Shown: positions 1 through 11,200, counted from the first letter of the stretch. The stretch: DNA of 64,000 nucleotides from Amoebophrya sp. A120 (GCA_905178155.1 CAJINV010000004.1:6321923-6385922); one strand, 5' to 3'. Translations and numbers: made by a program. Notes: generated by a model not told the origin, from the letters alone.

Positions 1-794
1 TTGCCTCGATATGCTGGGTAAGGCTCGTGAATTTGTTGAAGGTCCTGTAGCAGTGCTTGCACTGGAACGCGTTCGCGGGAACGTAGTTCGGGTTCACCCA
101 ATCGGTCACATCATTCGCGTCACAGATTGCACGATTTATGTAATTCGGCATCCGCTGCTTCACGAATTGGTAAACCGCTGCCTCTCCGTTTGTACGTCCC
201 GGGACACAGCTACAAAAGCCTCCTTCGACATGACTCGCTACACCCGCAGCAGAGCGGAAACGAGATTGCCGGCACAACGGGCACGTGACGGTCCGGGACA
301 GATGCGTCTGCATGTGCTGCTGACGCATGTTCTGTGGGTGTGATGATCTTTTTTGGAAGAGTGCCAGGAGAAGATCATTGATTCAACGGTGGATGTACAA
401 ATACAGTACTTATCCCATAAACGGTTGTTTCAGTCATGTAGCGTACCTCATTGTTCCTCGAATTGTTTGCGCGCGTCTGGAAGATTGTGTGACAGACCGT
501 GCAGAAGACAGCATTGCATTCCCAATCGGCATGACCTTTGTGATCGCAAATGCCGCACGTGACCACGAAGTCAGAGTTGTAGTTGCACGCGACGCAAGCT
601 TGCTTGTGCGCCCGGAGGTTGTTGAAGTTTCCGCTTAATGAATTATGCGATGACTGTATGACTCGCTCGCAACCGGGACAAATCAGCGCCTCGCATTGCG
701 ACTCTTCGTGCCCGGGACGCTGACAAATGGCGCAGAGTAGGACCATAACGCTTGCTGTAGGTGCTTTAACTTGACACGACAAAACGTCAGACAC
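1..794 (-). CDS. C2H2-type multi-zinc-finger protein (3' end beyond window)
   Basis: The protein has a series of Cys/His clusters. CAICQ...C and CPGCERVIQ...H...C come first, then CGICDHKGH and CTVCHTIFQ, the last ending in HMQTH. After the intron come CPLCRQSRF...H...C and CKHCYRTFNKFTSLTQH. The last two resemble C2H2 fingers, and the segment SAAGVASHVEGGFC looks like the fingers of eukaryotic C2H2 proteins that bind nucleic acid. A canonical GT-AG intron at 332-446 (115 nt) joins ...NNE to NMRQQHMQTH in frame and completes a Cys2-His2 unit across the junction. The ATG at 794 is the first in frame; a start at the internal MVLLCAIC is also possible. The coding frame runs open off the left edge. 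No introner is present. The exact role (transcription or RNA-related) cannot be told from the sequence. Confidence 0.72.
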
Positions 795-1233
795 TCCAGC
801 AAAGACCTACTCATGTCGGAAAAATCAAAGAAGTGACACACTACAGCTCTTAACTGCCAACACTCAACTCACACTCCTGCTCCTGTTTCTCATCGTCCTC
901 ATTGAACGAGCAGCCTGAATGATTAGTACTTAAAAAAAAAGCTCTCGTTGTCAACATGCAGTGCGAAAAATGGCGCACGGACTGGCTTGCAGAACAGTTG
1001 TGAGGGCTGTCAAAAGAACGTGAGAAGGCGTTCCTCGGGGAGAGTTTGCGCGCCGCACCGTATTTGGCTAGTAATTTCAATTTGAGAAAAAGGGTATTCT
1101 GCAGCTTATTACAACCCAAAACAAAAAAAGGAATTTCACACACAATAACACGTCACGAGGGTGGGGGTGCTACCCTGAGTCTAAGTTCAGAAATGAATTT
1201 CACTGAACTCCGCATCACTGGAGTCTAGTTTTC
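795..1233. other. intergenic stretch
   Basis: About 440 bp lie between the start of the zinc-finger gene and the stop of the giant repeat protein. A short minus-strand reading frame (850-1143) has no recognisable domain and mixed composition, and I do not call it a gene. Nothing else is supported here. Confidence 0.5.
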
Positions 1234-4200
1234 TCACTCCGCATCCTCCCCGTGCACTATATCGTCTATGTCGATATTTTTCACGCCGACGTTCCCTTTG
1301 ACCCGGGCCTCCAAAATCTCCAGCGCCTTCCCCATCTTCTTATTTTTCTTCACATTCCCCACTTTGGGCCGCTGTCGCTCCCGCCGCTGCGCGTAGCTTT
1401 CTATCCCTAACTTCGCGGACAACTCGTCCTGCATCCGAAGGTCCTGTGGTCGGTTTTTATCGACTTTCGTCATCTTCTCCGCCAGTTCTCTTTGCTTCTC
1501 CTCAACCTGCAACGCCAACTGCGCTGCTATCGCCCGCCGCTTCGCTTCGGAGCGCGGGGTCAGGCCGAGGTCCCCGTCCACCTCCTTCTTCAAGCTCTTC
1601 TGCAACGCCTGAATGTTCATCGATCCACCGAAAATATTCGGCGCGTGGTCAACATTCGACATTTCCTCGTTTTCCGTGAGTCTCTGTGACGACATGCGGT
1701 GGGTTAGTATCTTTGAGTTGCGATGATCCTGTTCAATAACGGTCTGGTACGCGGAGTCCTTATGGCCGCGGACGCCAGAAATCAGACCTTCACTCTGCCC
1801 GGAATCGAAGATCATTCCTCCCGCACTGACCAGGTGAATGCCTGAGCCCTCTATCTGCTGGTCCTTATTTGTACCGCCGCCTCCGGAGGCCTTATTTGGT
1901 GACGCAAGCTCGTCCGCGGTACGCGCCATCGCGGAGGCCTTGGCCATCGCTGCGCCCTTGGCACCGAAGAGACCGGCCAGCGCGGGGGCGGGGGGTTTGC
2001 CGACGGGACGTACGGGCGCCTCCTGGTCGTTTCCAAAGGACGGAGGGCGCTGCACAGCCGTTGCAGCCGACGGCCGGGCCACCGGTCGCGGTGGCGCCGT
2101 GGGAGAAGTGTCAGCCGCAGCGCGCGACGCCTTCGCCATGGCCGCGCCCTTCCCGCCGAATAACCCGCCCAGCCCCGCCGCAGCGGCCGCCATATTGCCC
2201 TTCCCGAAGGCCTTCTCGTTGCCGCCTCGGCCCGGCAGGTCGGCGAGCTTGGTGGGCGCAGGACCACCGGGTTTCGCCTGTGGCTTCGGCGGCGCTTTGA
2301 CACCGTCCGCACCGAAGAACGCACCTAAATTTGCGCGCAGGGATTTGAAATCCGCGGACCTCTGCGCGGCAGAGGCTCGTGGCGCGCGCTCCCTCGCACC
2401 GACCGCAGCCGCCGGATTATTTTGTGGCATCATGGCATCCATCAATCGCATATCCCCTCCCTGCAGCGGGGGCGGCAAATTTCTCCGCGGGTCGCTGGAA
2501 AGCTCCCGGCGCAGGTCCAGCGGCTTCATCAGCGTCTCCGCCCCGGGTGTACCGGGCCCGATGTTCCGTCGTTCCTCCCCCGGAACGTACCCCCGATAGG
2601 CCATGCCGGTAAAGTAATCCGCCTCCTCGGCCGGCGCCGGGGCCTCGATCTTCCGCGGCGTCACGTCCGGCCGGTAATCCACCGGGCGAAACAGGTACTC
2701 TTCGGTCGTGGTTCCGGCGCCAAATTTCGGGTTGAACCTGTCGCTCACCTCCGGCCGGTAGTCGACCGGGCGGAACATGTACTCTTCTGTGGTCGTCCCC
2801 GCGCCAAATTTCGGGTTGAACCGATCCGAAACCTCCTTCCTCTCAATCATCGGGCGGAACGTGGTCAGATTCGCGTCCGGCGCGGGCGCGGACACCTTCG
2901 CCCGCTCTTCAACTAATTCCGGACGGATGTCCATTGGGCGGAAGATGCCCAGTTCCGCGCTGGGCTTCGGCGCTTCGGGCTTCGCAAATGCCATGATGCG
3001 GTCGTACGCGAGACGCTGCTCCTTCATGCGCATAATGCCCAGCTCATCCGTCGGGAGCCCCGGACCCATCTGCGGATTGTACTTGTCGATCACCTCCGGC
3101 CGGTAGGCCGCCATGCGGAAGAGAGATTTGTCCTGCTCGTCGGGCAGATACGCGTACCCCGCGTCCGACTTCGGCCGCACCGCCTTGATGTCTACCGGGC
3201 GAAACTTCTCCGGCTCTTCGAACGGCGCCGGCGCCTCCACGCCCTCGCGGTAGCCCTTCTCGGTCGCCGGGCGGAACTCCCGGAGCGGCAGCATCTCGTT
3301 CGCGCGCAACGACTCGTCCGCCAGCGGCTTGTCCGGACCGCGCGGTTTCACCGCGGGCTGGTAAACAGCCTGCATGTTCGCGTTCCGGTCGAAGTCCACT
3401 ACTAGTAGTGGGTCCGGTGGCCCTGGCTTTTGTGCCTTCAGGAGCTGCGGGGGCGTGAGCGGTCTATCGAGCTGCAAATCGTAGATTGGACTCGGCGCGG
3501 GGGCCTGGAAGGGCTGGACGTCCGGGCGGTAGTTATGGATTGCAAATATGTCTGGGTCTGGAAGAATGCGAGATCTGTCATGCAGTTTTTGCCTGACCCA
3601 GATCGCCTGGCATGTGAGCTCTAGCATCACAGATTTTGAGCACTTTTCCCAATGCCTAATCCGCATGACAAATCCTCTCTCTCGGAAACCAAAAATGGGG
3701 CTTTTTGCTAGCCACGCATGACAGATTTTATCATGATGTAGACTTCGCATCACAAATTCGAATCTTTCCAGACCCAGACATTTTTGCATTTGATAATAGT
3801 CCAGCATCCGCAACCGCATGTCCTCGTCCATCGGCAGCGGCGCGTCCGCCTGGTACTGGTTCGTCCGCGCGGAGAACGCGGGGCTTTCCTCCATGCGCAC
3901 GCGCAACGGGCGGTTCAGGATGTCCACGTCCATTGGCGCCGGGGCGGGGAGTTCGTACGGGGTCGGGACGGAGAAGTTCGGCTGTTGCTCAAAGCGTCGG
4001 TCCAGCGCACGGAACGTGGTGACTTCCTCGTTCGGCAGCGGGACGGACACCAGCGCGTTCTGCGCGGTCCGCACGCTGAACATCGGCGCTTCCTCCATCC
4101 GCTGGTCCAACGGCCGGAATTTCGGCTGCTCCTCCTGGCCCGCGCCCGCCTGCGGCGCCGCCACGGCGAACCGCTGCCCGGCGGCGCGCTCCATGGCGGG

Positions 4201-7200
4201 GATGTTGTGCTCGCGCTGCTCGTAGTCCTTCGGGCGTAACAACCGCTCAGTGCCGTCTAAGGCACCGGCTTCGAGGTTCAACCCATACCCTATCCCGTAG
4301 GTCGCGCCGGCGAACATCACGTCGTCGCGGAGTTTTTCCACCAACTTGTCCGGGTTCAGCATGTACGCCTCCTCAAACCCCTTGGGCGCGTCGGGGATGT
4401 ACTGCTGCGTCTTCGCGGAGAACTGCGGGGACGCCTCGGGGCGGATGTCCTCGGGGCGGAGCGCGCGGTCCTCCGCGGCGGTTTTGAAGTTTTCGGCCTT
4501 CAGCGCGTCTACCACCATCGCGCGGTCCGCGCCGGTGCGGCCCCCCTTCAAGTGGTCGTCCAATTGTTTCTCCTCGAAGGTCCGCTTGTCGATGATGCCG
4601 TCCTGCAGCGCGTCCACCTGGGACATGCGCGTGAACTTGTCCGCGCCGGTTTTCTGCAGTTCCGCGACCCGGTCGGCCCCCGCGTAGCCGCCAAACTGGT
4701 AGCCGTCGACCAGGTGGCCGCGGTTGCCGCCTCGCCTTTGCTCGGTGATGAAGTCGATCTGCCCCAGGGGCTGGTCGATGCCCTCCTTGACCAATTCCAA
4801 GTTGCGGTCGGCCGGCCCGTAGCCCCGGGTGGTCGTGCCGTCCTTCAAATGCCCCCGATTCCCGCCCCGCTGCATTTCGGTCACGAAGTCCAGCGGCTCT
4901 AACTCTTCCCCGATGTACGGCACGCGATCGGCGGGACCGTGGCCGGCCAGCGTTTCCCCCGCCGCGATGGTTTCGGGGGAAATCAAGCCGGGAACGTACG
5001 AAATCCTTCCCATCTCCGGCAACTCCTGGGTCAACCGGACCGGCGGCAGCGGCTGTGCGCCCTCCACGAACGAAATCCGCCCGGCCTCGTCGAGGAACTG
5101 CGCGTAGCCGAAGCCCTGGCGCGTCATGTCCACGAAGTAGCCGTCGGGCAGCCGCTCCGGCTGCGCGCCGGTCACGATGGAGATCCGCTCGGCGTCGTCC
5201 AAGTACCGTCCGTAGCCGAAGCCCTTCCGCTCCTCTTTCAAAAAGTACCCGTCCGCGATCCTCTCGGGCTGCATGCCGGCCACCTGCGAGAACCGCAGCG
5301 GCTGGTCCAGGCCCGGGTCCTGCATGTTCAGGTCCACGACCCCGCGGCCCTGGCCGTACTCGATCAGGTACCCCGTCGGCTGCTCCAGCGGCTGCAGCCC
5401 GGTGACGTACTCAATTTCCCCTGCCTTGTGCTGATCCAGCCCTTGAACATTCACCGCCAGGTTCGCGCCCTGCCCGCTGTAGTCAAGGAACATACCGCCG
5501 TCCAACCTTTCCGGCTGCGCGCCCCCGACGATCGACATGCGTTTCGCCTCGTCTAGATACCGTGCGGCGCCGAAACCCTCCCGGCCGTAGTCGACAAACA
5601 ACTCCGCCGTGTCGATCTCGTCCGGCCGCATCTTCTGCAGCGCCTCGTCGGGGAGCGGCGCGAGATCCCCCATGGTCAGGTCCGCGGGGTCTTCGACAGG
5701 CTCCAAAGGCCGCAGCATCGGCAAAGCCTCGTCCAACGCCGGCGCTTCCATGTTCGCGCCAAATCCTGCGCCCTTGCGCTCGATGAAGTTCAAGTCCATC
5801 TCGTACTGATCCGGCTCCAGCATGAACTGCTCGTCGATCTGGCCAAATTTCAGGGCCAGCTCCTGGTCCGCGAAATACAAATCGTCCATGGAAATCCGCC
5901 CGCGCCGTTTCGGCTCCAGGGGCCGGAATTTGTACTGCTCCGGCTGGTCGTCGATTTTTTCCAGCCCGAGTAACGGTCGCACCGGACCGCGGGGCATGAG
6001 TAATTCCTCTCGCTTGATTCCGAAAGTATCCAGTAGGTACTGTTGCTGTTCAGGCGATAACCCCTCGAAATCGAAGTCCAACTTCTTGCCGTCAATCCGC
6101 TTCCCCGTCGCCAAACCCTTCGCGGCCAGCACCGGGCCGAACTGCGCCAGACTGGCGAGTTTCGGCACAAACTTCGGCTGTGTGAGTTTGGCGAGCTTCG
6201 CGTCGGCCTCCGGTGTTAAATCTAACGGTAAATAGTCCGGAACCACTTCGATCCCCTTCCTCCAGCGGTCCACGAAGTCGTCCAACAAAGCCGGACCAAC
6301 CAAGTCGGCGTAGCCGATGGGGCCGCGCTCGTGCTCCACGTAGGTCCGATCCTTCTCCAACGCCTTGAAGAATCCCAAATCGTCCGGCCCTGCGGTCCTC
6401 AAAACGTCTTTGCGACCGCGTCTTAAATTCCAGTTTAAATCCTTCGCGGTGGCAGAGACCTCTTTGTCCAAATCATATTCATCGACTTTTGTTTCTTCGA
6501 TAAAGTCCTCGTCAAACCGCATGTCGGCCTCGACCTTATCGAGCAACTCTTCCAGTTTCGGCGCGTCTTCGGTTCTATAAACAGCGGATTCTCGCTTCTG
6601 TTTCAATTGCTTATCCCCGAACACGGTTTCCTGTTTCTCGTCCGGCTTCACCACCTTCAAACCCCGCTTCCACTCCTTCAACTTGCGCTTCGCGACCGGT
6701 TTTTTCGGTTTGCCGTCGTCGTCGTAGCTGAAATAGTCTTCCTCGACAGAATCTTCATGGACGTCGATTTTTCCCGGAGGTTCTTTGGCTTTTTCCTTCC
6801 CCTTTTTCACCACAAATCCCATGATCTCCTCCGCTTTTAAATCTAAATCGGGCCGCTTCTTCTCGAAGTCTTTGCCCTCTTTCTTCAAAATCTTCTCACT
6901 CGCTTTATCCAAATCGACATCATCTTTTCTTCTTTTCCCTTTCAAAAACCAGTCGCGCCTTTGGATGACCGCGCGCGGATGCCACATGGACTTCACCGGG
7001 CCGAGCGCGACGCAGCGCTCGAGCATTCTGCTCAGCTTGTTGTTCCGGTGCCGACGTTTCGTGCGAAACCGCCAGAGCAACACGTTCCGCGCCTCGCGCT
7101 CGCTGGACACGGTGGATAACGTAGCGGTTTTGCTGTGGATCGGCAGCACAAAATTGTTCCCGACCTCGTCCATGATGTGGGCGGTCTGCATGGCGTCTAG

Positions 7201-8022
7201 ATCGTTCTGCCACCGGCCGCGCTGGATCAGCGGGTTGCGACTGACGGCCTTCGTCTTCCCCTTCCCCTCCGCGGCCTCCGGCCACTTTTCGGGCATCTGC
7301 GCGAGATACTTGTCGGCGGCGTTGGACACGAGCTCTTTCCGCTCCGGGAGCGTCAGCTGCCCGCCGTACTTGCGGTTCATCGTCAGCAAGTCGTCGAACG
7401 CGGTGCGTTTCACGAACCCCGCGGTGGCGATCTGGTCTTTCAGCAGCCACCCGTGCTTTCGCGGGGGCGGCGTGCGGTCCCGCGTGTCGAACTCCTGGCG
7501 CGGAACGTCCTGGAAGTGGTACAAGGCCGCGTTCTCGCCGTTGATATCACCGTAGTAGTTTTCCCTGGTGCCGAGATTAATCGCGCCGGGGATCGGACCG
7601 AGCGGACTTGCGTCACCTCCTTCCGGGAGCTTGACTTTATTTTTCCCGTCCTTACTCACTGTTTTTCCGTCACCCTCCGGTTTGCCGATCAGCTCGCCCT
7701 TCTTGTCTCGCCCCTGGTAGTCCAGGGGGTCGAAAACCGTGCCGTCCTTCGTCCGCGTGCCCGCCGCGTAGTTGCCGACCCGGTTTCCCACCATGGGCTT
7801 GGACAGCTCCATGCGCGCGTCCCAGTGGGAAAACGGGGGAATGGAATAGAACCGACCCACTTCTTCCTCCAGCCAGTTCCGCTGCCGCTCGCGCGCGTTG
7901 TCGTAGTCGGTGTAGGCGTTGATCTTCGTGAAGATCGCCCGCCGAAACTGCTGAAACTCCCGCTCCGCGTGGTTCCGCATTTGCGCAAACAAGTCCGGCT
8001 GAATGGAAATGTTTGCGACCAT
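1234..8022 (-). CDS. giant internally repetitive protein, function unknown
   Basis: I do not recognise a named family. Read straight through it is 2262 codons, but 89 codons (3529-3795) are an introner, so the mature protein is 2173 aa. Removing the introner gives ...MLDYRPDVQPF, which matches the internal repeat motif DYRPEV/DYRPDV and confirms the junction. After a basic N-terminal third there are several repeat types. One is GFG-x-RYLDEA-x-RISIV-x-GAQPER, at roughly residues 815-980. Another is RGGNRGHL-x-DG, near 1050-1110. A third is FRPxDxR(P/E)E, at about 1170-1760, including two nearly perfect 28-aa copies at 2686-2853. The C-terminal part is rich in Pro/Ala/Lys with two GLFGxKGAAMAKAS units. 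The last 250 residues are charged. No signal peptide or membrane segment is seen. A structural or scaffold role is only a guess. Confidence 0.8.
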   Translation of the reverse strand: MVANISIQPDLFAQMRNHAEREFQQFRRAIFTKINAYTDYDNARERQRNWLEEEVGRFYSIPPFSHWDARMELSKPMVGNRVGNYAAGTRTKDGTVFDPLDYQGRDKKGELIGKPEGDGKTVSKDGKNKVKLPEGGDASPLGPIPGAINLGTRENYYGDINGENAALYHFQDVPRQEFDTRDRTPPPRKHGWLLKDQIATAGFVKRTAFDDLLTMNRKYGGQLTLPERKELVSNAADKYLAQMPEKWPEAAEGKGKTKAVSRNPLIQRGRWQNDLDAMQTAHIMDEVGNNFVLPIHSKTATLSTVSSEREARNVLLWRFRTKRRHRNNKLSRMLERCVALGPVKSMWHPRAVIQRRDWFLKGKRRKDDVDLDKASEKILKKEGKDFEKKRPDLDLKAEEIMGFVVKKGKEKAKEPPGKIDVHEDSVEEDYFSYDDDGKPKKPVAKRKLKEWKRGLKVVKPDEKQETVFGDKQLKQKRESAVYRTEDAPKLEELLDKVEADMRFDEDFIEETKVDEYDLDKEVSATAKDLNWNLRRGRKDVLRTAGPDDLGFFKALEKDRTYVEHERGPIGYADLVGPALLDDFVDRWRKGIEVVPDYLPLDLTPEADAKLAKLTQPKFVPKLASLAQFGPVLAAKGLATGKRIDGKKLDFDFEGLSPEQQQYLLDTFGIKREELLMPRGPVRPLLGLEKIDDQPEQYKFRPLEPKRRGRISMDDLYFADQELALKFGQIDEQFMLEPDQYEMDLNFIERKGAGFGANMEAPALDEALPMLRPLEPVEDPADLTMGDLAPLPDEALQKMRPDEIDTAELFVDYGREGFGAARYLDEAKRMSIVGGAQPERLDGGMFLDYSGQGANLAVNVQGLDQHKAGEIEYVTGLQPLEQPTGYLIEYGQGRGVVDLNMQDPGLDQPLRFSQVAGMQPERIADGYFLKEERKGFGYGRYLDDAERISIVTGAQPERLPDGYFVDMTRQGFGYAQFLDEAGRISFVEGAQPLPPVRLTQELPEMGRISYVPGLISPETIAAGETLAGHGPADRVPYIGEELEPLDFVTEMQRGGNRGHLKDGTTTRGYGPADRNLELVKEGIDQPLGQIDFITEQRRGGNRGHLVDGYQFGGYAGADRVAELQKTGADKFTRMSQVDALQDGIIDKRTFEEKQLDDHLKGGRTGADRAMVVDALKAENFKTAAEDRALRPEDIRPEASPQFSAKTQQYIPDAPKGFEEAYMLNPDKLVEKLRDDVMFAGATYGIGYGLNLEAGALDGTERLLRPKDYEQREHNIPAMERAAGQRFAVAAPQAGAGQEEQPKFRPLDQRMEEAPMFSVRTAQNALVSVPLPNEEVTTFRALDRRFEQQPNFSVPTPYELPAPAPMDVDILNRPLRVRMEESPAFSARTNQYQADAPLPMDEDMRLRMLDYYQMQKCLGLERFEFVMRSLHHDKICHAWLAKSPIFGFRERGFVMRIRHWEKCSKSVMLELTCQAIWVRQKLHDRSRILPDPDIFAIHNYRPDVQPFQAPAPSPIYDLQLDRPLTPPQLLKAQKPGPPDPLLVVDFDRNANMQAVYQPAVKPRGPDKPLADESLRANEMLPLREFRPATEKGYREGVEAPAPFEEPEKFRPVDIKAVRPKSDAGYAYLPDEQDKSLFRMAAYRPEVIDKYNPQMGPGLPTDELGIMRMKEQRLAYDRIMAFAKPEAPKPSAELGIFRPMDIRPELVEERAKVSAPAPDANLTTFRPMIERKEVSDRFNPKFGAGTTTEEYMFRPVDYRPEVSDRFNPKFGAGTTTEEYLFRPVDYRPDVTPRKIEAPAPAEEADYFTGMAYRGYVPGEERRNIGPGTPGAETLMKPLDLRRELSSDPRRNLPPPLQGGDMRLMDAMMPQNNPAAAVGARERAPRASAAQRSADFKSLRANLGAFFGADGVKAPPKPQAKPGGPAPTKLADLPGRGGNEKAFGKGNMAAAAAGLGGLFGGKGAAMAKASRAAADTSPTAPPRPVARPSAATAVQRPPSFGNDQEAPVRPVGKPPAPALAGLFGAKGAAMAKASAMARTADELASPNKASGGGGTNKDQQIEGSGIHLVSAGGMIFDSGQSEGLISGVRGHKDSAYQTVIEQDHRNSKILTHRMSSQRLTENEEMSNVDHAPNIFGGSMNIQALQKSLKKEVDGDLGLTPRSEAKRRAIAAQLALQVEEKQRELAEKMTKVDKNRPQDLRMQDELSAKLGIESYAQRRERQRPKVGNVKKNKKMGKALEILEARVKGNVGVKNIDIDDIVHGEDAE
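2686..2853 (-). repeat. tandem 84-bp coding repeat (2 copies)
   Basis: Two consecutive, almost identical 28-codon units encode FRPVDYRPEVSDRFNPKFG...EEY(M/L). They are the youngest-looking copies of the FRPxDxR repeat that covers the C-terminal half of the giant protein. Confidence 0.8.
3534..3795. mobile_element. introner E1, family A (262 bp)
   Basis: Ends TATGGATTGCAAATATG...GCATTTGATA with the family A inverted repeat TGTCTGGGTCTGG / CCAGACCCAGACA. Flanking 5-bp repeats are GTAGT (3529-3533) and ATAGT (3796-3800), one mismatch. Element plus repeat is 267 nt, and the copy has no stop in the host frame, so it hides inside the open reading frame. Confidence 0.93.
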
Positions 8023-8206
8023 GTCGTGCGTGTCCAGCGGGGTGGGGCTGTTGTTTATTTCGTGGTTGATGTTCTATCACTATCATTTGATTCAACCATT
8101 AACCTGTATACACAAGAACGCTTTGTTCTTGGAGACTCGGCTTCACAATCACTAATCAAAACAACTCGAACTCTCTAGTCAATCGAACCAGGGAATAAAT
8201 CATGAC

Positions 8207-11200
8207 TCAAGTATACCCTTTCCGATGAAAGCGGTTCATGGCCCTGGTGAACGCCGGGTCGAGGTATCCGCGCACGCTTATCCCGCCAAACTCGAGGTCT
8301 TGGATGAGCCTTCCCGGCTTCAGATTTTTGATCGCTTCCTCCTCGGGCAGCGGTTTCCGGAGCTTTTGCAGGTCGTACAACTTCACCATCAAGTTCGGCC
8401 ACTGCGCCAGCACGGTGGGTGGCCGCGCCTTCGCCAGCAGCCCCTTCTTCACCTCGAAATTGCGTTTCCCGGCCTTCACGGCCCGGGCTTTTGATTTTTT
8501 CGCCTTGATGCGGGCACGGTTCTGCTCCTTCTTTTTCTGTTCCTCCTTGTCGTATGTTTCCTTCAACGCGGTCTCTTTTGCTCCACTGGGTTCCAGTATC
8601 CCTTTCGTCAAGTCCTCCCGTTCCTTGTGGATCCTTGCCTGCATTTCCTCGCCGAAGAACTTGATCTTCCCCGTTTTGTCGTCGTAGGCGTGCGGCAGAA
8701 ATTTCTGTTTTTTCGTTTGCGGCAGCGATTTCCCGACGCGGAAATCGGTGGGGGTCGGCTGGCCGGTGATGTCCACGCTGGAAAACGGTATAACGCCCTC
8801 AGGTGTTACAATCTCAAACGTTACAAGTAGAATCTGGATTTTGTGTTGCAAAATGCGCAAAGTCTCCCCTACGTACTCCCAAAGGAGCGCGCATGACAAG
8901 TCTCGGAGCTCCAAACCCCATGAGAATCTGACGAAATTTGTATTGCGAAAAGCCTAAGTCTCTGTATGGTACTGATGCTGTTCATGCAAGACAAATTCCA
9001 GATTCTATTGTAACGTTTGAGATTGTAACATCTGAGCACGCCATAAACGGCTGGTAGGGTTTGTGTTGCTGTTCGTGCTCGCTGTGCGTGGCGGCCTTCG
9101 GGGCCCGGAAGCCGCCGGTCAGGCCCTGGCCGAAGCCGGGCGCGAACTCGCCGTAGTGTCGCTCCAAATCCGCCCCGCCGCCGAAGGGTTGGTGGGCGCT
9201 GTCGTGGCCCGCGAAACCGCCCATGGGGTGGGCGGGGGCCATGCTGCCACCGCCAAACCCCATGCTGGGCGCGCCGCCCATCGCGCTTTGCGTGCCGGGG
9301 CTGGAGTGGCTGGTGGCCAGGCTCGCCGCCTGGTTCGGTGCAAAGCTTCCCCCCATACTCGCACCGCCGAAGCCCCCGCCCGAACTCCCACCGCCACCGC
9401 CGGAACTACTACCGGGCCTGTCGTCACTGCCTGCTTTCTTTTTAGACCCGTCATAGCTGCCAGCGGCGTCGCTGCCTTGTCCTCCAAAACTCCCCGGTGG
9501 CGCGGCGGTTTTCTTGTCGTCTGAATCAGACCCGCTGGACTTTTTCCCGTCAGAAGATTTTTTCCCGTCACTAGACTTTTTCCCGCCACTGTCACTGGAC
9601 TTCTTCCCGCCACTGTCACTAGACTTTTTCCCGCCACTGTCACTGGACTTTTTCCCTCCACTGTCACTAGACTTTTTCCCCCCACTGTCACTGGACTTTT
9701 TCCCGTCGCTGCCATCAGACTTCTTTCCGTCCGACTTCTTGTCATCGTCACTGCCATCATCTCCGCTGTCCGCTTGCGCAAAGCTCCCGCCCAAACTGGA
9801 CGCTTTACTGCTGGACTTCTTGGTCAGTTGACTCGCGGGCTTTTCTTTCCCGTCACTGGAAGATGATGAACTAGATTTCTTCCCGTCCGATTTCTTTCCG
9901 TCAGAGGACTTCTTGTCGTCGTCACTCCCGCTCCCACTGTCCGCTTGGGCGAAACTTCCGCCCAAACTCGATGGCTGGCTGCCCTTTTTGGAACCACTCG
10001 CAGGCTTTTCCTCGTCGCTGTCACTTTCCTCGTCGTGGTCAGTGCTGCCCTCCGGGCTTTGCGAGGTAGCCCCCTTCATTTGCGACGATCCCACTTGGGA
10101 ATGAGACTGCTGTTGGGATGGCGTTTGGTGTTGGTAGGAACCGAGCTGGGACTGCTGTTGGGATGGCGATTGTTGTTGGGAGGAACCGAAGGAGCTCACG
10201 TGTTTGTGCTGGGAAGAGCCCTGTTGCTGCGAGCCGAAGGACCCGGGCTCCTCCTCGACATCTTCGCCACTCGCACCACTGTCATTGGTGTTCGTGTCTT
10301 GTTCCTCCTTGCTGTCACCAGCCCCAGATTGTTCTTCTTGGCTATCCTCACCTCCTGTACTTTCCTCGTTGGTACCCGTACCACCACCGCCTTCCCCGCT
10401 ATTTTCCTCGTTGCTAGCGGTGTTGCCTTGATTGCTCGCACCAGCCTCGCCACTCTCGACGCCCTCGCTCTCCTCCTCATCACCGCCGCTGCCGGATTCG
10501 CTACCGCTGCCGGATTATCAAATGCAAAAGTGTCTGGGTCTAGAAGAGTGCAGAAGTTTGTCATGCAGATTTTCCATGAGCCGTGAGGTCTGTAATGCGG
10601 GACTTAGTGTGACGGACTCTGCGAGGTCTCTGCCATGCCCACCCTGCATGAGAAACTCTCTCCCAACTTGGTCGAAAGTGGACAGCTTTTGGCACTCATG
10701 CAACACAGATTTTTGCATGCTTCAGATTTACCATGACAGGTTACCACCTTCCAGACCCAGACATTTTTGCATTTGATACGGACTCGCTGCCGCTGCTCGC
10801 CTCGCCCTCCGCTGCCCGGACCGGAGCTTTCTTGTTCTTCCGCAGAGAGCTTTGGGCCGGCAGTAGGGAGAGCTGACTCTGCGGCATCAAGGGTTCTTTC
10901 AGCACCGCAGGTTGTACTAACGACTGCATTTTCTTCGGAGCTTGTTTCTGATTCATGTTTCCGTTCCGTGCAGAAAAGAAATCAAACGACGCCTGCATCT
11001 GCAGAATCTTCGCCGGTGTGGTGGAAGTGGTGGCCGCTTCAGCTTTGATGCTTGCTCTGGTCAACATCTCCTCCTGTGCATCAAGGCGGGGAGCAGTAGT
11101 AGTGTCCGCGGTTTTGCTCGACGAGCTTCTTCTACTTCTCCTTTTCACCACAACAGAAGATCCTCTTTCGTTCGTGCTGGAGCGCCGTCGGCCTGCGCGT

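Noticed and set aside
850-1143. 97-codon minus-strand frame left of the giant protein gene
   Set aside because: No domain, and it runs through sequence with simple A and T runs typical of spacer.
1838-2599. 253-codon plus-strand frame opposite the giant repeat protein
   Set aside because: It is the antisense shadow of the repeat-rich coding sequence. The minus-strand frame is longer and has coherent protein repeats.
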